Shown: positions 31,929-45,598, counted from the first letter of the stretch. The stretch is 64,000 nt of DNA from Adineta vaga (GCA_021613535.1 CP075492.1:14756001-14820000); one strand, 5' to 3'. Notes: generated from the sequence alone by a model not told the origin. Numbers and translations are program-made.

Positions 31929-34900
31929 GTTACACTTTGGAAATATGACAGATTATTTGATGATTCTATTTGGTATTATTAGTGCAGCTGTCTATGCTAT
32001 TGGTCATATGTTTTTTGTTCGATTATTTGGAGAATTAGTTAGTCTATTTGTTTCTCAAGTGTCAATCATTCAATGTCCTGACCATCAGTCTAATAACAAT
32101 TCATATAGCAGGTATGCTAATTGTTTTACACTCTTACTCTAGTATCTCGTTCTAATCTTTGTCCAAATTAACAGCAGAATAGATGATGTATTGAGCAAGA
32201 ACAATGACTCGTTTCATAAGGATGTTCATACAAAAGTAATTCAACTTATCGGTAAGTACAACTGTAGTAACACTATCATACCGTTATCTCTTTTTTTCTT
32301 CTTATATTAAGTTATTGGTCTAGTTCAAATAGTGTTCAGTTACTTACAATATATTTCTGGCGAATTATCCTCAACTCGATTGACAAATCGTATGAGAATT
32401 AGACTTTTAAAAGCCACTTTTGCCAGAGTATATAATATATTTTTTTCACATAAATCTTTCATGATATTTTCATTCTATAGGATGTTTCATATTTTGATAC
32501 TACGCAGATATCAATCAATAATTTATTTGAGTAGATTTTTTCTTGACTATTATCGTATTATTTTGTTATTCTTTCTAGTAATATTGCTGTCGTTCAATCA
32601 GGTATCGGATGGTCGAGTTCCGTTGTACTATCCGCCATTATTTTCGTTATTAGCAGTCTTATTCTTGCATTTATTACTGATTGGAAACTTACTTTAATTG
32701 TTATTATGGCAGAGCCACTCAGTGTTGGTGCTTCATTTATATTATCAAAAGTAAATTTAAGATGACAACAGTAGACTATTTCAACAAGAACATCTTCTTA
32801 TTTTTAGTTAACAGCTCAAACGACGGTTGCGGAAATGAACTCTTATGGACACGCAGGACAAATTGCTGAAGAAGTTTTAACTGCTTTTCGAACTGTCATA
32901 GCATTCAATGCACAACACAATGAACAGAAACGGTAAGTTGTTATTCATCTAATTATTTCTTTATTTCTATCGTGATATGTTTAGGTACGCATCAAAATTG
33001 AAACATAATACAAAATATGCACTTCGTAAAGGCTTTGTCTATGGTTGTTATATTGGTGTACTTTCAATTTTCACTTATTGGACAACTGCACTCGGGTTTC
33101 TAGCAGGAATATGGCTTAAATCAACAGGAAAACATCCAACACTTGATATCAGTCAAATAGTTGTCGTACGTTTCATATTTCGTTATAATCAGAAGCAAAT
33201 ATATTTTATTTTCTCTTTCTGCACTTTGTATGCCCATAGGTTGTCACTTCTGTTACTGAAGGAATACAATTTCTTGGCTATCTTGCTCCAAGTTTGAAAA
33301 CATTTCTTGACGCATGTACCATTGCTGCACCGATCATTCGATATATCGAAGAAGCCGAAGTGACTATATTCAGGATTTTGGACAGAGCGATAATGGTCTG
33401 TGTCTGTGTGTGTTTTTCTTGATTAGGTTGATCATTCTACATCATCAACAAAGAAAACGGCACTAAAATTGAAGGCAAATCAATCTATTGATATAGTCTT
33501 TGAAAATGTTTCATTTGCATATCCAAGTCGAAAGAAAGAATTGGCATTAAAGCATGTCAGTTTTAGAGTGAAAGCAGGTACAACTGTAGCATTTGTTGGT
33601 AGTTCAGGCAGTGGTAAGATTTAATAAACACGTTCGTATCATTTCAAAAGACTTCATTTACAATTAACAGGTAAAAGTACATGTGTTCAATTATTACTTC
33701 GTTTCTACGATCCAATTAGTGGTTATATTAATATCAATGGTCGTTCAATTCAAGACTACGATAAAGAAAGTTTACGTCAAATTATAGGCCTTGTCAGTCA
33801 AGAACCGGTAGAATTCATCGTTATATTACAAAATGAAATATCTTAAATCGGTTTCTTTCTCTTCAAAGATTCTTTTCGCAACTTCAATTAAAGAAAATAT
33901 CAGTTATGGTAAAGACAATTCCACGTTTGAAGAAGTTATAAAAGCAGCTGAACAAGCAAATGCACATGGATTTATCATGAAACTTCCACAGGTATTTTAT
34001 CATGATCTTAGATACTTTTTTCTATAACTTTTCTTATTGAAGCAATATGACACATTAGTTGGTGAACGAGGTGTTCAATTGAGTGGTGGACAACGACAAC
34101 GTATTGCTTTAGCACGTGCACTCATATGTCAACCAAGTTTACTTTTACTTGATGAAGCAACAAGTGCACTCGATTCTTCAAGTGAAAAACTTGTTCAAGA
34201 AGCATTGGATCGTGCTGTTCAAGGTTTATTCATTTATTTTCTGACCTTATTTATTGGATAAAGATGTACATTCTAGGTCGAACGACAATTATTGTTGCTC
34301 ATCGATTATCCACAATTCGTTATGCTGATTGGATTATCGTTATGAAAGATGGTTCTATTGTTGAACAGGGTTCACATGATGATTTGATGACAGTAAAACA
34401 ATTTTATTATAACTTAGTTAGCAAACAGCAAGTGAAATCAGTTAATTCTGAAGTAACTATAACACATAATGTAGAAGACATCGATCAACAAATAATCGAT
34501 GGTGAGTAGAGATTGAAACATTCATTTTTCAATTGAACTGAATATTTAATTGTTATAGGAAAAGACAACGAAGAAATAGTAAATAATATCAATGAAACAA
34601 ACAATGAAGTGTCACAAGTAAATTTGTAGTTTTGTATTATCTAATTCATACATTTTTTTGTAGACGAATTCGAATTCATTTTATTCATTGATGAAATTAT
34701 TTAAACTTAATGCACCTGAATGGCCTTATTTGTTAATTGTTTGTTTATCTGGAATTATAGCAGGTGGATTGTATCCAGCTTTTGCTTATTTTTTAGCTGA
34801 AACGATCAATGTAAAATATTGTAATTCATAGAAATAGTTTTAAAGATTTCTTTTTAAGTCATTTGGAGAATGTACGGTTACAGCACAAACGAATAGAGCG

Positions 34901-37156
34901 ATTATCTTTACACGAATTATATTCATTTTGGGTATTGTTTGCTGTATGACTAAAATAATTCATGTAAGAATTCATTGTAACTCATACATTCGAGAGAAAG
35001 AGAAAGGAATAGTCTTATTTATTGATTTCTATTTATAAAAGTATGTGTGTTTGGCGGTGGCTGGTTCACGATTAACCAATCGAATACGAACAAAAATATT
35101 TGGATGTATGTTACGTCAAGAAGTTGGATGGTATGATATAGCGGAAAATAATACCGGTGCCCTCTGTGCACGTCTTTCTACAGATGCATTAGCTATTCAA
35201 TCAGTAAGTTTTAGTTTTTTGAATGACGATGAAATAAAAACGAAAAATAATACGATCTTTAGTTAACTAGTGTTCGATTGGGTTTACTTATTGAATCATT
35301 ATCACTATTGATTATTGCCTTAATTATTGGATTGATATTTTCCTGGCAATTGACATTAGTTGTCTTTGGTGTAATTATACTCGAATTCATTCTTGCTATT
35401 TTTGAAGTTCAAAGAAAGAGTAAAGTACATATATTAATTGATAGGATATTAGTAAATGCTAGTGAAATTCTTACACAAAGTGTGCGCAATATTCGCACTG
35501 TTTTTCAATTGAATCGACAACAACATATTTTAAATGATTTCAATCGTATTATTGATCAAAGTTATAAGTAAAGATCATAAATAATGTATTCGTGCATTCA
35601 TTGAAGTTATTCTCCTTCTTCTTCTATAGAATTACTTGGTCGAGTGTCTTTAAAGGTGGTGTACCATATGCATTGTCATTTCCTGTTGCTACATTGATCT
35701 TACCTTGTCTAGCTCAATTTGCTGTTTATCTTCTAGATAACAATCTTATCAGTTCAGAACGTATTGTTTTGTAAGTTTTTGATATTCAATAAAAGCTGAT
35801 CGTTTTGTATATACTACATAGATTATTTGCATTTGTACCATTTGCTTTTGATGTCATTCAAGTCTCAACAATGATGTAAGTAGTATAATGATAATAAATA
35901 TTGGCATTTGATGAGAGATTCTTTTGTTTTTCTATTTATATTCAATAGTTCAGCTGAATTAAGTGGAACAACCGCAGCAGCAAAACATATCAATGAATTA
36001 TTTGAACGTATTCCATTGATTGACAATATGGCGGCGAATGGAAAAACAATCGTGAGTTCATATGCAACACAACATTATTATTTTTGTACTGTTCTTAAAT
36101 GAGAATAGGAGAATTTTTCTGGATTAATTCAATATGATAATATAACGTTTGCTTATCCAACACGAAAATTAGTTAAAGTACTCGATGGTTTGCAATTAAC
36201 AATTCAACCTGGTATGTTCACTTTTGTTTGATCGTAGTCATAATGTTCTGTAATATATCAATTTAAGGACAACGTGTTGCACTTGTTGGTAATAGATTTT
36301 TTCGAAAATTTCTTATTTAAAAATAAATCTAATTCAATTAAGGATCAAGTGGATGTGGTAAATCAACAATGGCACAATTACTCGAACGATTCTACGATAT
36401 TAATCAAGGACGTGTGGTATAGCATATGATTTTCTTTATACCTAATCAAATCACAAAATAGCTTTTTTTAATTTTATTGTCAAGTTAGTCGATGGGCATG
36501 ACATACGAACATTAAATTTATCGTGGTTACGATCTCAAATAAGTCTTGTTAGTCAAGAACCAGCACTTATTTTAGGTCTTTCCATTGGAGAAAATATATC
36601 ATATGGTTGTTTACCAAATACATTTCATCAGACGGATATTATTGATGCAGCTAAACGAGCTCATTGTCATGATTTTATAGAAATATTACCACAAGTATAT
36701 ATTGCATATTTGTAAAAATAGCTTGATAAATGAACATTTTTGATTTGTATTTAGGGTTATGATACACTTGTGGGCTTGAATGGTACTTCTTTTTTATCTG
36801 GAGGTCAAAAACAGCGTATTGCAATTGCTCGTGCACTCTTTCGTAAACCAAAACTTTTACTACTTGACGAAGCAACAAGTGCATTAGATGTGCACAATGA
36901 ACAGGTAAATAAACTTTATGATCAAAATATCAACTTTTCTTTTCTTCTATAGTTAGTCGAAGAATCCTTGAATGCTGCGAGACAAGATGATCCATCACGT
37001 ACCGTGATCATTGTTGCTCATCGTTTATCAACTATTCAATCATGTGATCTTATCTGCGTTCTTGGTTCTCAAGGACATCTGTTAGAAAGTGGTACACATA
37101 CAGAATTGATCGCACGTGGTAATGCATACTATAGATTTGTACACGATCATATTTAA
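31929..37156 (+). CDS. ABCB-type full ABC transporter (P-glycoprotein-like)
   Basis: About 27 short exons with 45-75-nt introns read through with matching phases to a full transporter of roughly 1,150 residues. Order: TMD1 (31929-33400), NBD1 with Walker A GSSGSGKST split by an intron at 33617, Q-loop VSQEP, signature [15 protein letters not shown] and Walker [13 protein letters not shown] with H-loop AHRLST; an acidic/Asn linker (34560-34620); TMD2 (34664-36100); NBD2 with [42 protein letters not shown] and AHRLST. All key residues are present in both sites, so ATP-driven export of lipophilic compounds at the plasma membrane is expected. The first visible ATG is 31945; a short upstream first exon is possible, since the frame opens at an acceptor at 31928. 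Confidence 0.9.
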
Positions 37157-37280
37157 GATCGAAAAATCTTTATTGAATTCATAGAACTTATAAACGTCTG
37201 GAAAAATAAACGTATCGATATAAATTTTCCTTCACGTTCTAATTTTATAAAAGAAAATCAACGAAAACAAAAAAGATTTG

Positions 37281-37892
37281 TTATGCTAAGGGAATTCCAG
37301 CTGCACCTTTGTTTGCTTGATAAATAGCTGATAGATTGGCATATTTCATATTGAGTCTATCGATTTGATCAAGAAATAATTGACGATTTGGATCACATTC
37401 ATCAAGATTTTCAATCAGTTCCTTAATACTATGACTATGCCAAAAATCATTGATTCGATTATATAGTGATGTATTACTTTGAGCATTTCCAAAAACTTCT
37501 TTTAAAATTCGAATATCATGTGGAATATTGAAATTATCACGACTATTTTCATGACTAAATAAATAATAAAAATTATCATAGCCACACCATGTAATTGCTG
37601 ACAGACATAAAGAACAAGGTTCATGTGTTGCTAGAAAAATACAATCTTTAGATTCCGGAAGATTCGATCGATTTATCGTTTCATAAAGTTTCTTGATAGC
37701 ATGCATTTCTCCATGCCAAAGTGGATTTTCAATTTCATTATTCGTTTCAGCAATAATAACTGTAAGATCAGATTTTTTTAAGATAGCAGCACCAAAAATT
37801 TTGTTTCCTTGTGTAACACCAACTTGAGTTTTTGGTAAAATATCTTCTTCAATGACAGTTAACAGACGTTTTACTAATTGAATATCACACAT
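37281..37892 (-). CDS. Cytidine-deaminase-fold nucleoside deaminase
   Basis: Single exon, 203 residues from the ATG at 37892. The zinc-deaminase motifs are complete: WHGEMHAI (zinc His and proton-shuttle Glu) and THEPCSLCLSAI (two zinc Cys). Text between and after (SDLTVIIAETNN, CGYDNFYYLFSHE) fits the CMP/dCMP and guanine/tRNA-adenosine deaminase group. The C-terminal about 70 residues are helical and polar. The substrate is undecided: a free base, a nucleotide or tRNA. No targeting signal. It is convergent with the ABC transporter, 124 bp away. Confidence 0.8.
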   Translation of the reverse strand: MCDIQLVKRLLTVIEEDILPKTQVGVTQGNKIFGAAILKKSDLTVIIAETNNEIENPLWHGEMHAIKKLYETINRSNLPESKDCIFLATHEPCSLCLSAITWCGYDNFYYLFSHENSRDNFNIPHDIRILKEVFGNAQSNTSLYNRINDFWHSHSIKELIENLDECDPNRQLFLDQIDRLNMKYANLSAIYQANKGAAGIPLA

Positions 37893-39947
37893 TGTTTCTA
37901 CAAAGTAAAAATTAACACGATGTATATAAGACAACTACGAATAGAAGAAAATGTGTTACTTTTTAGAAGTCCTACGAAAGATAACAGATGATATCATCAG
38001 TTTAGTGTCATACAGGTGTGAATCAAATAACGCTAATAACTTTTTTTGAATTCCTTATTTTATTATTCTTTCTAGGTGAATCTTTACCAAGTTTTCTATT
38101 CAAATTATTGTTGTATTGGTTTTCATCAAATAAAGTCAGAATCAAAGTTAGCAAAACATCATACAACGATCATAGAAATACATGATCGAAAACTTGGAGT
38201 ATTTATGATGTATGCAATAGATCAAGAAAAACTCTCATCCTAATATTTATTAGCTACGTTGGATTTTTATATTCTGTCTATGTATTTCTTACCTTTCATG
38301 CACTGCTTATGGAATATATTTCTCGATTTATTTTTTTGATCTATATCTTGAATCTCTCTTCGATGAAATTCAATTTCAATTTTGGAGACTCTAATTTCGC
38401 TTATTTCATTTATCAGCTATGCACTACTCCTACCTGAGAGTCATCAATATAAGATGAAACGTTGGTATGAGAATGAACATCATATTACTTTTCTTGATTC
38501 GAAATCAAATATCAAAATCAATCTTTGTTAATTCATTTTCGATTATAATGACTCAACAATTATTCTATACGCATCAATTTTGCTTATTAGATGGACGTCA
38601 ATAAATTGAAATTACTTACTCTTATCTGAATTCTTGCTTACATTGAATATGAATAATTAAAACTCAATCATAGTTCCCCGCTGACTGTAGACATCAAAAG
38701 ACGCGTACATATCTACCGACTCATCTATTCTTTCAATTGGCGAGTGTCATAAAAATCATACTTTTTTTGGAATATATACTCTTTATGTTATTTGAAAACG
38801 AGGCTTTTTTTTATATAATGATTACCTTCATGTGTCTTTCTTAGCAATTCAACATCTTGACGGTTTACTACTAAGCATATTTTGTGGAGGTAGATGGATG
38901 AAAAGTATCGATGAGGATGATCATTCATCATGTGACGACTGATCGTTTGAACAGAGACAACTATCCATATGTAGACTTTTATATTAAAACTAACAAAAAG
39001 AAAATTGTTTTTTCGAAAGGGTACTGTAGACTTCAAATTGAAAGTTGATTTTCATTTGTTTGAATGTAAATCTTTCATATTACTCTTCACAAAAATTAAC
39101 AAACTAAAATCGTTTAGGAGAAAAAATTAACTGAATTTCATTGAAACAGCATCATACAATGTGTATAAAACTTAGATAATAACTGGTCTGATACGAACAT
39201 TAACATCATTTAAGTGAAATCAGTCGTGCATTACGTATATATATCTGTGCGAGAAGACAGAGAGAATAAAACTACATAACATTTCATCGAGCAGTCATGT
39301 TCCTATGAGTAATTTTACAGTCCTCTGTTCGATTCTAGTTCTGTATATTAACTCTTCTTTTCGGTTGCTTTGTATGCCAACTGTTTATACAGAATTTCAA
39401 CACTTAAGAAATACTAACAAGTAAAAAGAGATGAATAGACTTTTATTCTCAACACTAATATTCATCATGAACTCGCTACTCATTCATTATAAATAGATGG
39501 ATACTATCCTTCACGATGCTTTGTTTCAAAACCTAGTATATGCGTTTCCAATACTCTCAATCCCATTGAATGATATAATTTATTAGACTTTAATATGCTT
39601 ATGCATTATGAATAAAAAATCTTTGAAAACTTTTAATAACTTTCAAAAAAGACTTTCTAATGAAATGTTTTTATCACATTAATTTCTGATGAATATTTTA
39701 GTACTTTTTAATATCATCTATACAGTGCTTTATTATTTGCTATTGGCATTTACTTCAATAAAAATCTATATGAAAATAAATTAAAATTTATTTATTTAAG
39801 TGGAAACTATGAAATGTCATGTTTGATGTTGTTAACTGCACTAAAATTTATCATTGAAACGATGTCTAATTAAAAGTCCATAAATTTTTAATAGATAATG
39901 AGATAATACGAATATTTATGATTTAACAAGAAAATCTTTCGACATGT
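37893..39947. other. Spacer with one orphan exon
   Basis: AT-rich. A 56-codon coding-like stretch at 38076-38243 (+) follows a TTTCTAG acceptor (VNLYQVFYSNYCCIGFHQIK, then IIEIHDRKLGVFMMYAI) and ends in TAA. No partner exon or family was found. Otherwise nothing. Confidence 0.35.
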
Positions 39948-41024
39948 TCATGCCAACATGTGGACGACTATCTGTGGTTGCTCAGATGGAAGAACGATTT
40001 GAACTGCAGGATTAACTCGTCGACGTCGACATTGACTCCAGTAAATATCAAACAATACATGACGCAATTGACGACGAAATCGTTCCGATGTGCACACATA
40101 GATATAAAATGAACTCTGAACAAAAAAGGAAATAATTATAGTTGAGTAAAAATCATCCACACTTACTGCACAATAAAGATAATAGATGCAAAGTAATGTT
40201 GTTACTCCAAATTGAATTTGATAATTAATTTCTTTATTACTAAGAAGTGTTGAATGGGTTACAATTGTCATCAGAATGATATATGGAGCAATAGCAATCA
40301 CATTCACAACTGTTTGAACAAGAACCATTGTTGTTAGTTGTTGATCGAGTCGACGACGAACTAATGGTACTGTTCGATAAGCAATCTGTTTAACATTCCA
40401 ATAAGTTAACAACGCAAAAATAATTGTGATTAAAACAGGCAAAGGGGCGAATAAGACTGGTAAATTAAAGTCATTATTATACCGCAAGAAAGTCGGATTA
40501 ATAATGGTACAAGCATGAGAACCAGTTGTTGGCAATGTAATTAGTTCAAAAAAGACCAGATAAGGACTAGAAGTGACAGTAGCAAAGAATAGTAAAGTAG
40601 CTGATAATCGGCGAGCAATTTTGATGTGACTCCATTGTTGCCAACGACGATGTGGTGATGTTGCAAAGAATTGATCAATCACAGCCAAACAAATCAAACC
40701 GAGAGAACTCACTGAACAGAATTCAATTAGATAAGCTCGGAGTTTACAATAAAATGGTGATAATAGTGTCCAATCGACATCCGCAGCACTGATAACGACA
40801 CGAGAAAGAAGACCAGTGAGAAGATGAATGAGTTTTAACACTGATGACAAAGTTAAATAGAATGCACATGAACTTTCTCTGAATGTTCGAAGACTAAGAA
40901 ACACGATGATGTTTAATAGTTCTCCGAGAACACCAGTAATGAGAATAATGGATCCAAGATATGTTGTTAATAGATTTGATGTTAAGACAATTGTTGAAAT
41001 CAACGGTATTGTTGTTGAAGACAT
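39948..41024 (-). CDS. Orphan rhodopsin-type GPCR, copy A
   Basis: Two minus-strand exons (40167-41024 and 39948-40115) separated by a 51-nt intron (GTAAGT...TTCAG), joined in phase to 341 residues. The intron is a multiple of three and open, so an unspliced frame also runs through. Seven hydrophobic segments; TM3 ends LAVIDQFFATS, where the DRY position reads DQF. The last helix and tail read SSFYIYVCTSERFRRQLRHV. The intron falls in TM7, just after YLYYCA. It is nearly identical over most of its length to the broken copy at 41794-42890. Ligand unknown. Confidence 0.85.
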   Translation of the reverse strand: MSSTTIPLISTIVLTSNLLTTYLGSIILITGVLGELLNIIVFLSLRTFRESSCAFYLTLSSVLKLIHLLTGLLSRVVISAADVDWTLLSPFYCKLRAYLIEFCSVSSLGLICLAVIDQFFATSPHRRWQQWSHIKIARRLSATLLFFATVTSSPYLVFFELITLPTTGSHACTIINPTFLRYNNDFNLPVLFAPLPVLITIIFALLTYWNVKQIAYRTVPLVRRRLDQQLTTMVLVQTVVNVIAIAPYIILMTIVTHSTLLSNKEINYQIQFGVTTLLCIYYLYCAVSVDDFYSTIIISFFVQSSFYIYVCTSERFRRQLRHVLFDIYWSQCRRRRVNPAVQIVLPSEQPQIVVHMLA

Positions 41025-41793
41025 AGTACTTCTATTCGTGTAATATTCGGCAGTTAATAATGAAGTTAGAGAGTTGCAATTTTACTTTGACAGAGAAAAG
41101 ACTCTTAAACAAAATGTAATGCAAGATGAAATTGATGCTTTCTTTGCGACTTTTAATATCTTTTTTACGCGTGGAATGACAGGAAATTACTAAAGAACAG
41201 TTCTATTGAAATATTAATTAAAGAGGTTAGAAATAGACAGTTTATTTATTATTCTATTTTCCCATTCTTCTGTAATTTTGTAATTTTCATATAGAATTTG
41301 CTTCAGAATTTGTTTTCTCACTCTTTTTTACACTTTTTGTCATTCTAATGCAGCGAATACGCAAACGAACTTATATTCTATGATGCATTAATAATATAAA
41401 CGACGACCTTTCAAATAGTCGTGAAATATCAAATCTTTTACATAGCCACACAAGTGATTGCATAAATATAAGAGATTATTTCTTGATACATATGTTCTTT
41501 ATTCTTACTCTATAGGATACAAAATGAGTGACTTCTTATTATTCAAAAGTATCAACATTCGACAAACAACTTGGTTTTATTGTTTACTAAAGAGAATTTG
41601 ACATTCATAAAACGAATTCTACAATATGATTTTTAACTTCTTCAAATATTACTATCGGTGAAAATTTGAATTCTCGTCAATAGTTGAAAGATCTTTACTA
41701 TATTTTTTTCATAATTATATTTTTACAATCTATCTAACATTTAAATATAGAGATTAAAGCGACTTTGAAATGTTCAAAGTAAAATTCTGATAA
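41025..41793. other. Spacer between GPCR copies
   Basis: AT-rich 769-bp spacer; no coding-like exon recognised. Confidence 0.4.
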
Positions 41794-42890
41794 TTATATA
41801 GATACAACTTTCGATGGTGAAGAAATTGAAATGTTTATTGGTGGTTGTTCAACTATCAGAATTGTTGGAACAATTGGATGAATTTTTTGATGCCGCCATC
41901 GATTCCAATAAATATCAAACAATACATGACGTAATTGACGACGAAATCGTTCCGATGTGCACACATAGATATAAAATGAACTCTGAACAAAAAAAGAAAA
42001 TAATTCTAGTTGAGTAGAAATAATCCACACTTACTGCACAATAAAGATAATAAATGCACAGTATTATAGAAAAAGTAAATTGAACATGACTTTTCATCGT
42101 TAGATCACTAAGAAGAGTAGTATGAGTGATGAGCATCTGTAGAGAAAGATACGGAGAAATGGTAATAGCATTCACAACTGTTTGAACAAGAACCATTGTT
42201 GTTAGTTGTTGATCGAGTCGACGACGAATTAATGGCACTGTTCGATAAGCAATCTGTTTAACATTCCAATAAGTTAACAACGCAACAATAATTGTGGTTA
42301 AAAGAGGTAGAGGAGCAAATAGTACAGGTACGTTAAAGTTATTATAGTATCGCAAGTAAACCGAACTGATAATTGTACAAGCCCGAGAATTAGTTGTTAA
42401 TGATATAACTAATTCGAAAAAAATAGCTTGAGGAATCGAGCTTAGAATAGAAAAGAGAAGTAAAGTAGCTGATAATCGGCGAGCAATTTTGATGTGACTC
42501 CATTGTTGCCAGCGACGATGTGGTGATGTTGCAAAGAATTGATCAATCACAGCCAAACAAATGAAACCGAGAACTCACCGAACAGAATTGAAGTAGATAA
42601 GCTCGGAGTTTACAATAAAATGGTGATAATAGTGTCCAATCGACATCCGCAGCACTGATAACAACACGAGAAACAAGACCAGTGAGAAGATGAATGAGTT
42701 TTAACACTGATGATAAAGTTAAATAGAATGCACATGAACTTTCTCTGAATGTTCGAAGACTAAGAAACACGATGATGTTTAATAGTTCTCCGAGAACACC
42801 AGTAATGAGAATAATGGATCCAAGATATGTTGTTAATAGATTTGATGTTAAGACAATTGTTGAAATCAACGGTTTCGTTGTTGTAGGCAT
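41794..42890 (-). pseudogene. GPCR copy B, broken by 2-bp deletion
   Basis: Tandem copy of the upstream receptor, with the same two-exon structure (intron 41983-42034, 52 nt). Compared with copy A, two bases (AG) are missing at about 42570, in the end of TM3, where A reads SSLGLICLAVIDQF. This throws the frame into a stop after about 116 codons; the rest of the receptor remains open in the shifted frame. The second half differs more from A than the first half, so parts of the first exon look homogenised. The start ATG and TM1-TM3 are otherwise intact. Confidence 0.8.
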
Positions 42891-43849
42891 TGAAATACTT
42901 TTATATCTTCTTTTGTTTTTTACAAATTGACTATCTTCACTGATAGAAGATTGACGTTTACGAATGAAGAAAGTACTTCAATAATAAGAGTTCTGAGAAC
43001 CGTGTAAGAGAGTTTTATATGATAGATGAAAGAATGTAGCGCTTTTTTTTCTACACGTATCTCCATGTTTTCATCATACTCTATCGTAGCAATTGATGTA
43101 GATCAGTGAATCTGTGAATTTTCAGGCGGATATTCTTGTAAAGAAAATGCTTAGACTTGTTCTTAATGGCAAACAATGATAGATATAAAATATGAAGAAA
43201 ATTATAAATTAATAGATAGAAATCATTCTCATCAATTGAATGACTTGATATGCTATTTATAAATCTCTCGTTGATACTATATATAATTTGTATAATGAGA
43301 ACGGCTTTTCTTTGAACTAAAAAAAGAGTGAAAAGTGTCTGGGAGAAAAACATGCAAAGAAAGAGGCAAAGCTTTGGTTCTATTCTATAATAAAAACAAT
43401 TCGCAGAGTTTCAATTGATGGCATTCAACTTCATATACAGCCACATTATCTATCACTAAATTCAACATTTAGGCCATAGTTCCTACTTTAGTATCATATG
43501 CCTTTTCAATAACCATTACTCATCCGAGATTTTGATCTAAACTTTTTACACAAAATTTTTATCTTGTTTCTCATCGTCGTGTTTAGAATAAATTGTGTTA
43601 TGTTCTTGATGCCAAGTAAAAGTAACTGTCATTGATGCAATATCATATAGACGAAGAAATAGTAATCGTATACACACAACAATATTTATATTCGAAAACG
43701 ATTTATGAAATATTACTTTTCTTTTCTTTCTGTTGGTCATGGATGATTGTGCACTCGTGTGTTCAATGATTACATTCATATTCGTTGACTGTACGCCGGC
43801 ATATACTTTTACTTTGTTCACTCTATCAGTTTAAATCAAAGACGAGAAC
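42891..43849. promoter_or_regulatory. Divergent spacer
   Basis: A 959-bp AT-rich region between GPCR copy B (-) and the phosphatase (+). No gene recognised; promoters of both must lie here. Confidence 0.3.
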
Positions 43850-45303
43850 ATGACGGTAAAATATACTCTTCTATTCGCATTGATCAACGTTTTCGTAAGT
43901 GAAATTAATACTGTACACAAATCTTATTATACAACTAAAACTCCTTATAAATCACCATTATCATCACCCGTAGCACCTAAAGAATTCAAATTACTATGTA
44001 CACAAATGGTCGTTCGACATGGTTGTCGAACTTTAAAAGAAACAGATTTTGATCGTTTAACAATGAAATTATGGATACAAGCAAAACAAGAAAATGCATT
44101 GACAAAGTATGGTCAACAATTTGGAGAAGATATTCAAAAGCTTATTAGTACTATGAATCAAATAGGGTTTGTCATTAATCTCATGTGTGTTTTATTCATT
44201 TTTCTCTATATGAATTAAATAGACGTGGAACGCTTACGGAACTTGGTAAACTCGAACAAAAAAGTCTTGCACATCGTCTGAGCAAACGTCTTCAATCATT
44301 AATGATTAAAAGTGTTTTACAAAATGCTTCCGAAAGTATTCAACTTGTCAGCAGTGGTGTACCTCGTACGGAAGCAAGTCTAAAAGCATTTATTGGCGGC
44401 ATACCATTCAATGCAATATCTTTGATAAAACACGAGATACCAGATCGAGATTTACTTCTTTTTTATGTAAATTCTCAATATCGAAACTATACTAAATATC
44501 ATAAACAAGTTCAAGATAAAATACGATCTATACAAATACAACCGTCTTTTAGACAAGTGGCTTTGGATGTTCTCACGCGTTTATACAAATCTTCGTTTAT
44601 TCATAAACTTGCTAGAGGTCAATATTATTCCACTGATTCTATATTGAAACCAGCAATCGAAAATGAAATTGATATTGCACGTTTTCATCATGCTGTTTTA
44701 TTAGTAGCTGCAAGTTTACGTAAAGAAGGTATTGATCCTTTACTTGAAAAATATTTTTCTCTAAATGAACAATATTTGTTCAGTTATATATATGATGCAA
44801 GGGTAAGAAATGAGTGACCTTTTTTCAACAATATTCTTGATAAAAAAATAATTTCTTTTTAGAAATATTACGAAGTTGGTCCGGGACTATCTAATCAAAT
44901 ATCGACATATGATACTGCTCAAATCTTATTGGATGATTTTCTTCTTCATTCAGATAAATGTTCACAAAAAGAAGCAAAACACTTTCTTCGAGTTCGATTT
45001 GGTCATGCTAAAACACTTATTCTATTTGCGACTCTATTAAAAATTCCAATATTAAGTGATAAACAAACATCATGGAACGAAACGTTTACCTATGAAAATA
45101 ATGCATGGCGTAGTGAAATTATTTCACCGATGTCAGCGAATATCCAATGGGAAATCTATCGACATAAACATATTCTTGTTCGAATGTTGTTAAATGAATA
45201 TCCAGTTCCATTCAAACAAGAATGTCAACCATATAGTCAAAAATATCACTTATTTTATACACTTAATGAACTTAAACGATGTTATAGTCAATCAGATTCA
45301 TAA
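43850..45303 (+). CDS. MINPP1-like histidine acid phosphatase
   Basis: Exons 43850-44166, 44223-44802 and 44863-45303 join in phase to about 445 residues. The N-terminus has a signal peptide (YTLLFALINVFVSEI). The phosphohistidine motif is VVRHGCRT. NRRGTLTELGKLEQ follows across an intron, as in multiple inositol polyphosphate phosphatase, and FLRVRFGHAKTL is the second motif. MINPP1 has HAE there; here the proton-donor Glu is Lys, which may alter or reduce activity. The enzyme family removes phosphates from inositol polyphosphates in the ER lumen or outside. An open segment at 45386-45598 holds a C-terminal transmembrane helix (VAIGTIILSMTAVVIVY) and is probably a further exon, but the donor could not be fixed. 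Confidence 0.75.
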
Positions 45304-45385
45304 ACTTTTACGAGCTTTTTTTTCTTTTAAAGCACAACATTTCAAAAATATTTTGTTGTCTATCGTTTAAAATCTCATTTCAGTT

Positions 45386-45598
45386 TTGATAAAAACAATA
45401 TGCATTTTCTCATTGAAACAAATATGTCCAGGTTATGAAATTAATCCACATAAATGTGAACAGAGACATCGTGTAGCTATTGGTACTATTATACTAAGTA
45501 TGACTGCAGTTGTGATTGTTTATCAAAAACGTTTAGCAGCATTGAAAAAACATGCGCTGTATATATCGCTTCAACTGTTCATATTAATACGAAAGTAA
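45386..45598 (+). CDS. Probable C-terminal membrane exon of phosphatase
   Basis: An open segment, best from an acceptor CCAG at 45429-45432 (GYEINPHKCEQRHRVAIG), with one hydrophobic helix and a short basic tail (YQKRLAALKK). It could anchor the phosphatase in the membrane. Its link to the exon ending at 45303 is inferred from position and lack of its own start. Confidence 0.35.
   Translation: MIKTICIFSLKQICPGYEINPHKCEQRHRVAIGTIILSMTAVVIVYQKRLAALKKHALYISLQLFILIRK

Noticed and set aside
40116-40166. Unspliced reading through the GPCR A intron
   Set aside because: The 51-nt stretch has perfect GTAAGT and TTCAG ends, and copy B has a 52-nt version at the same place, so it is an intron.
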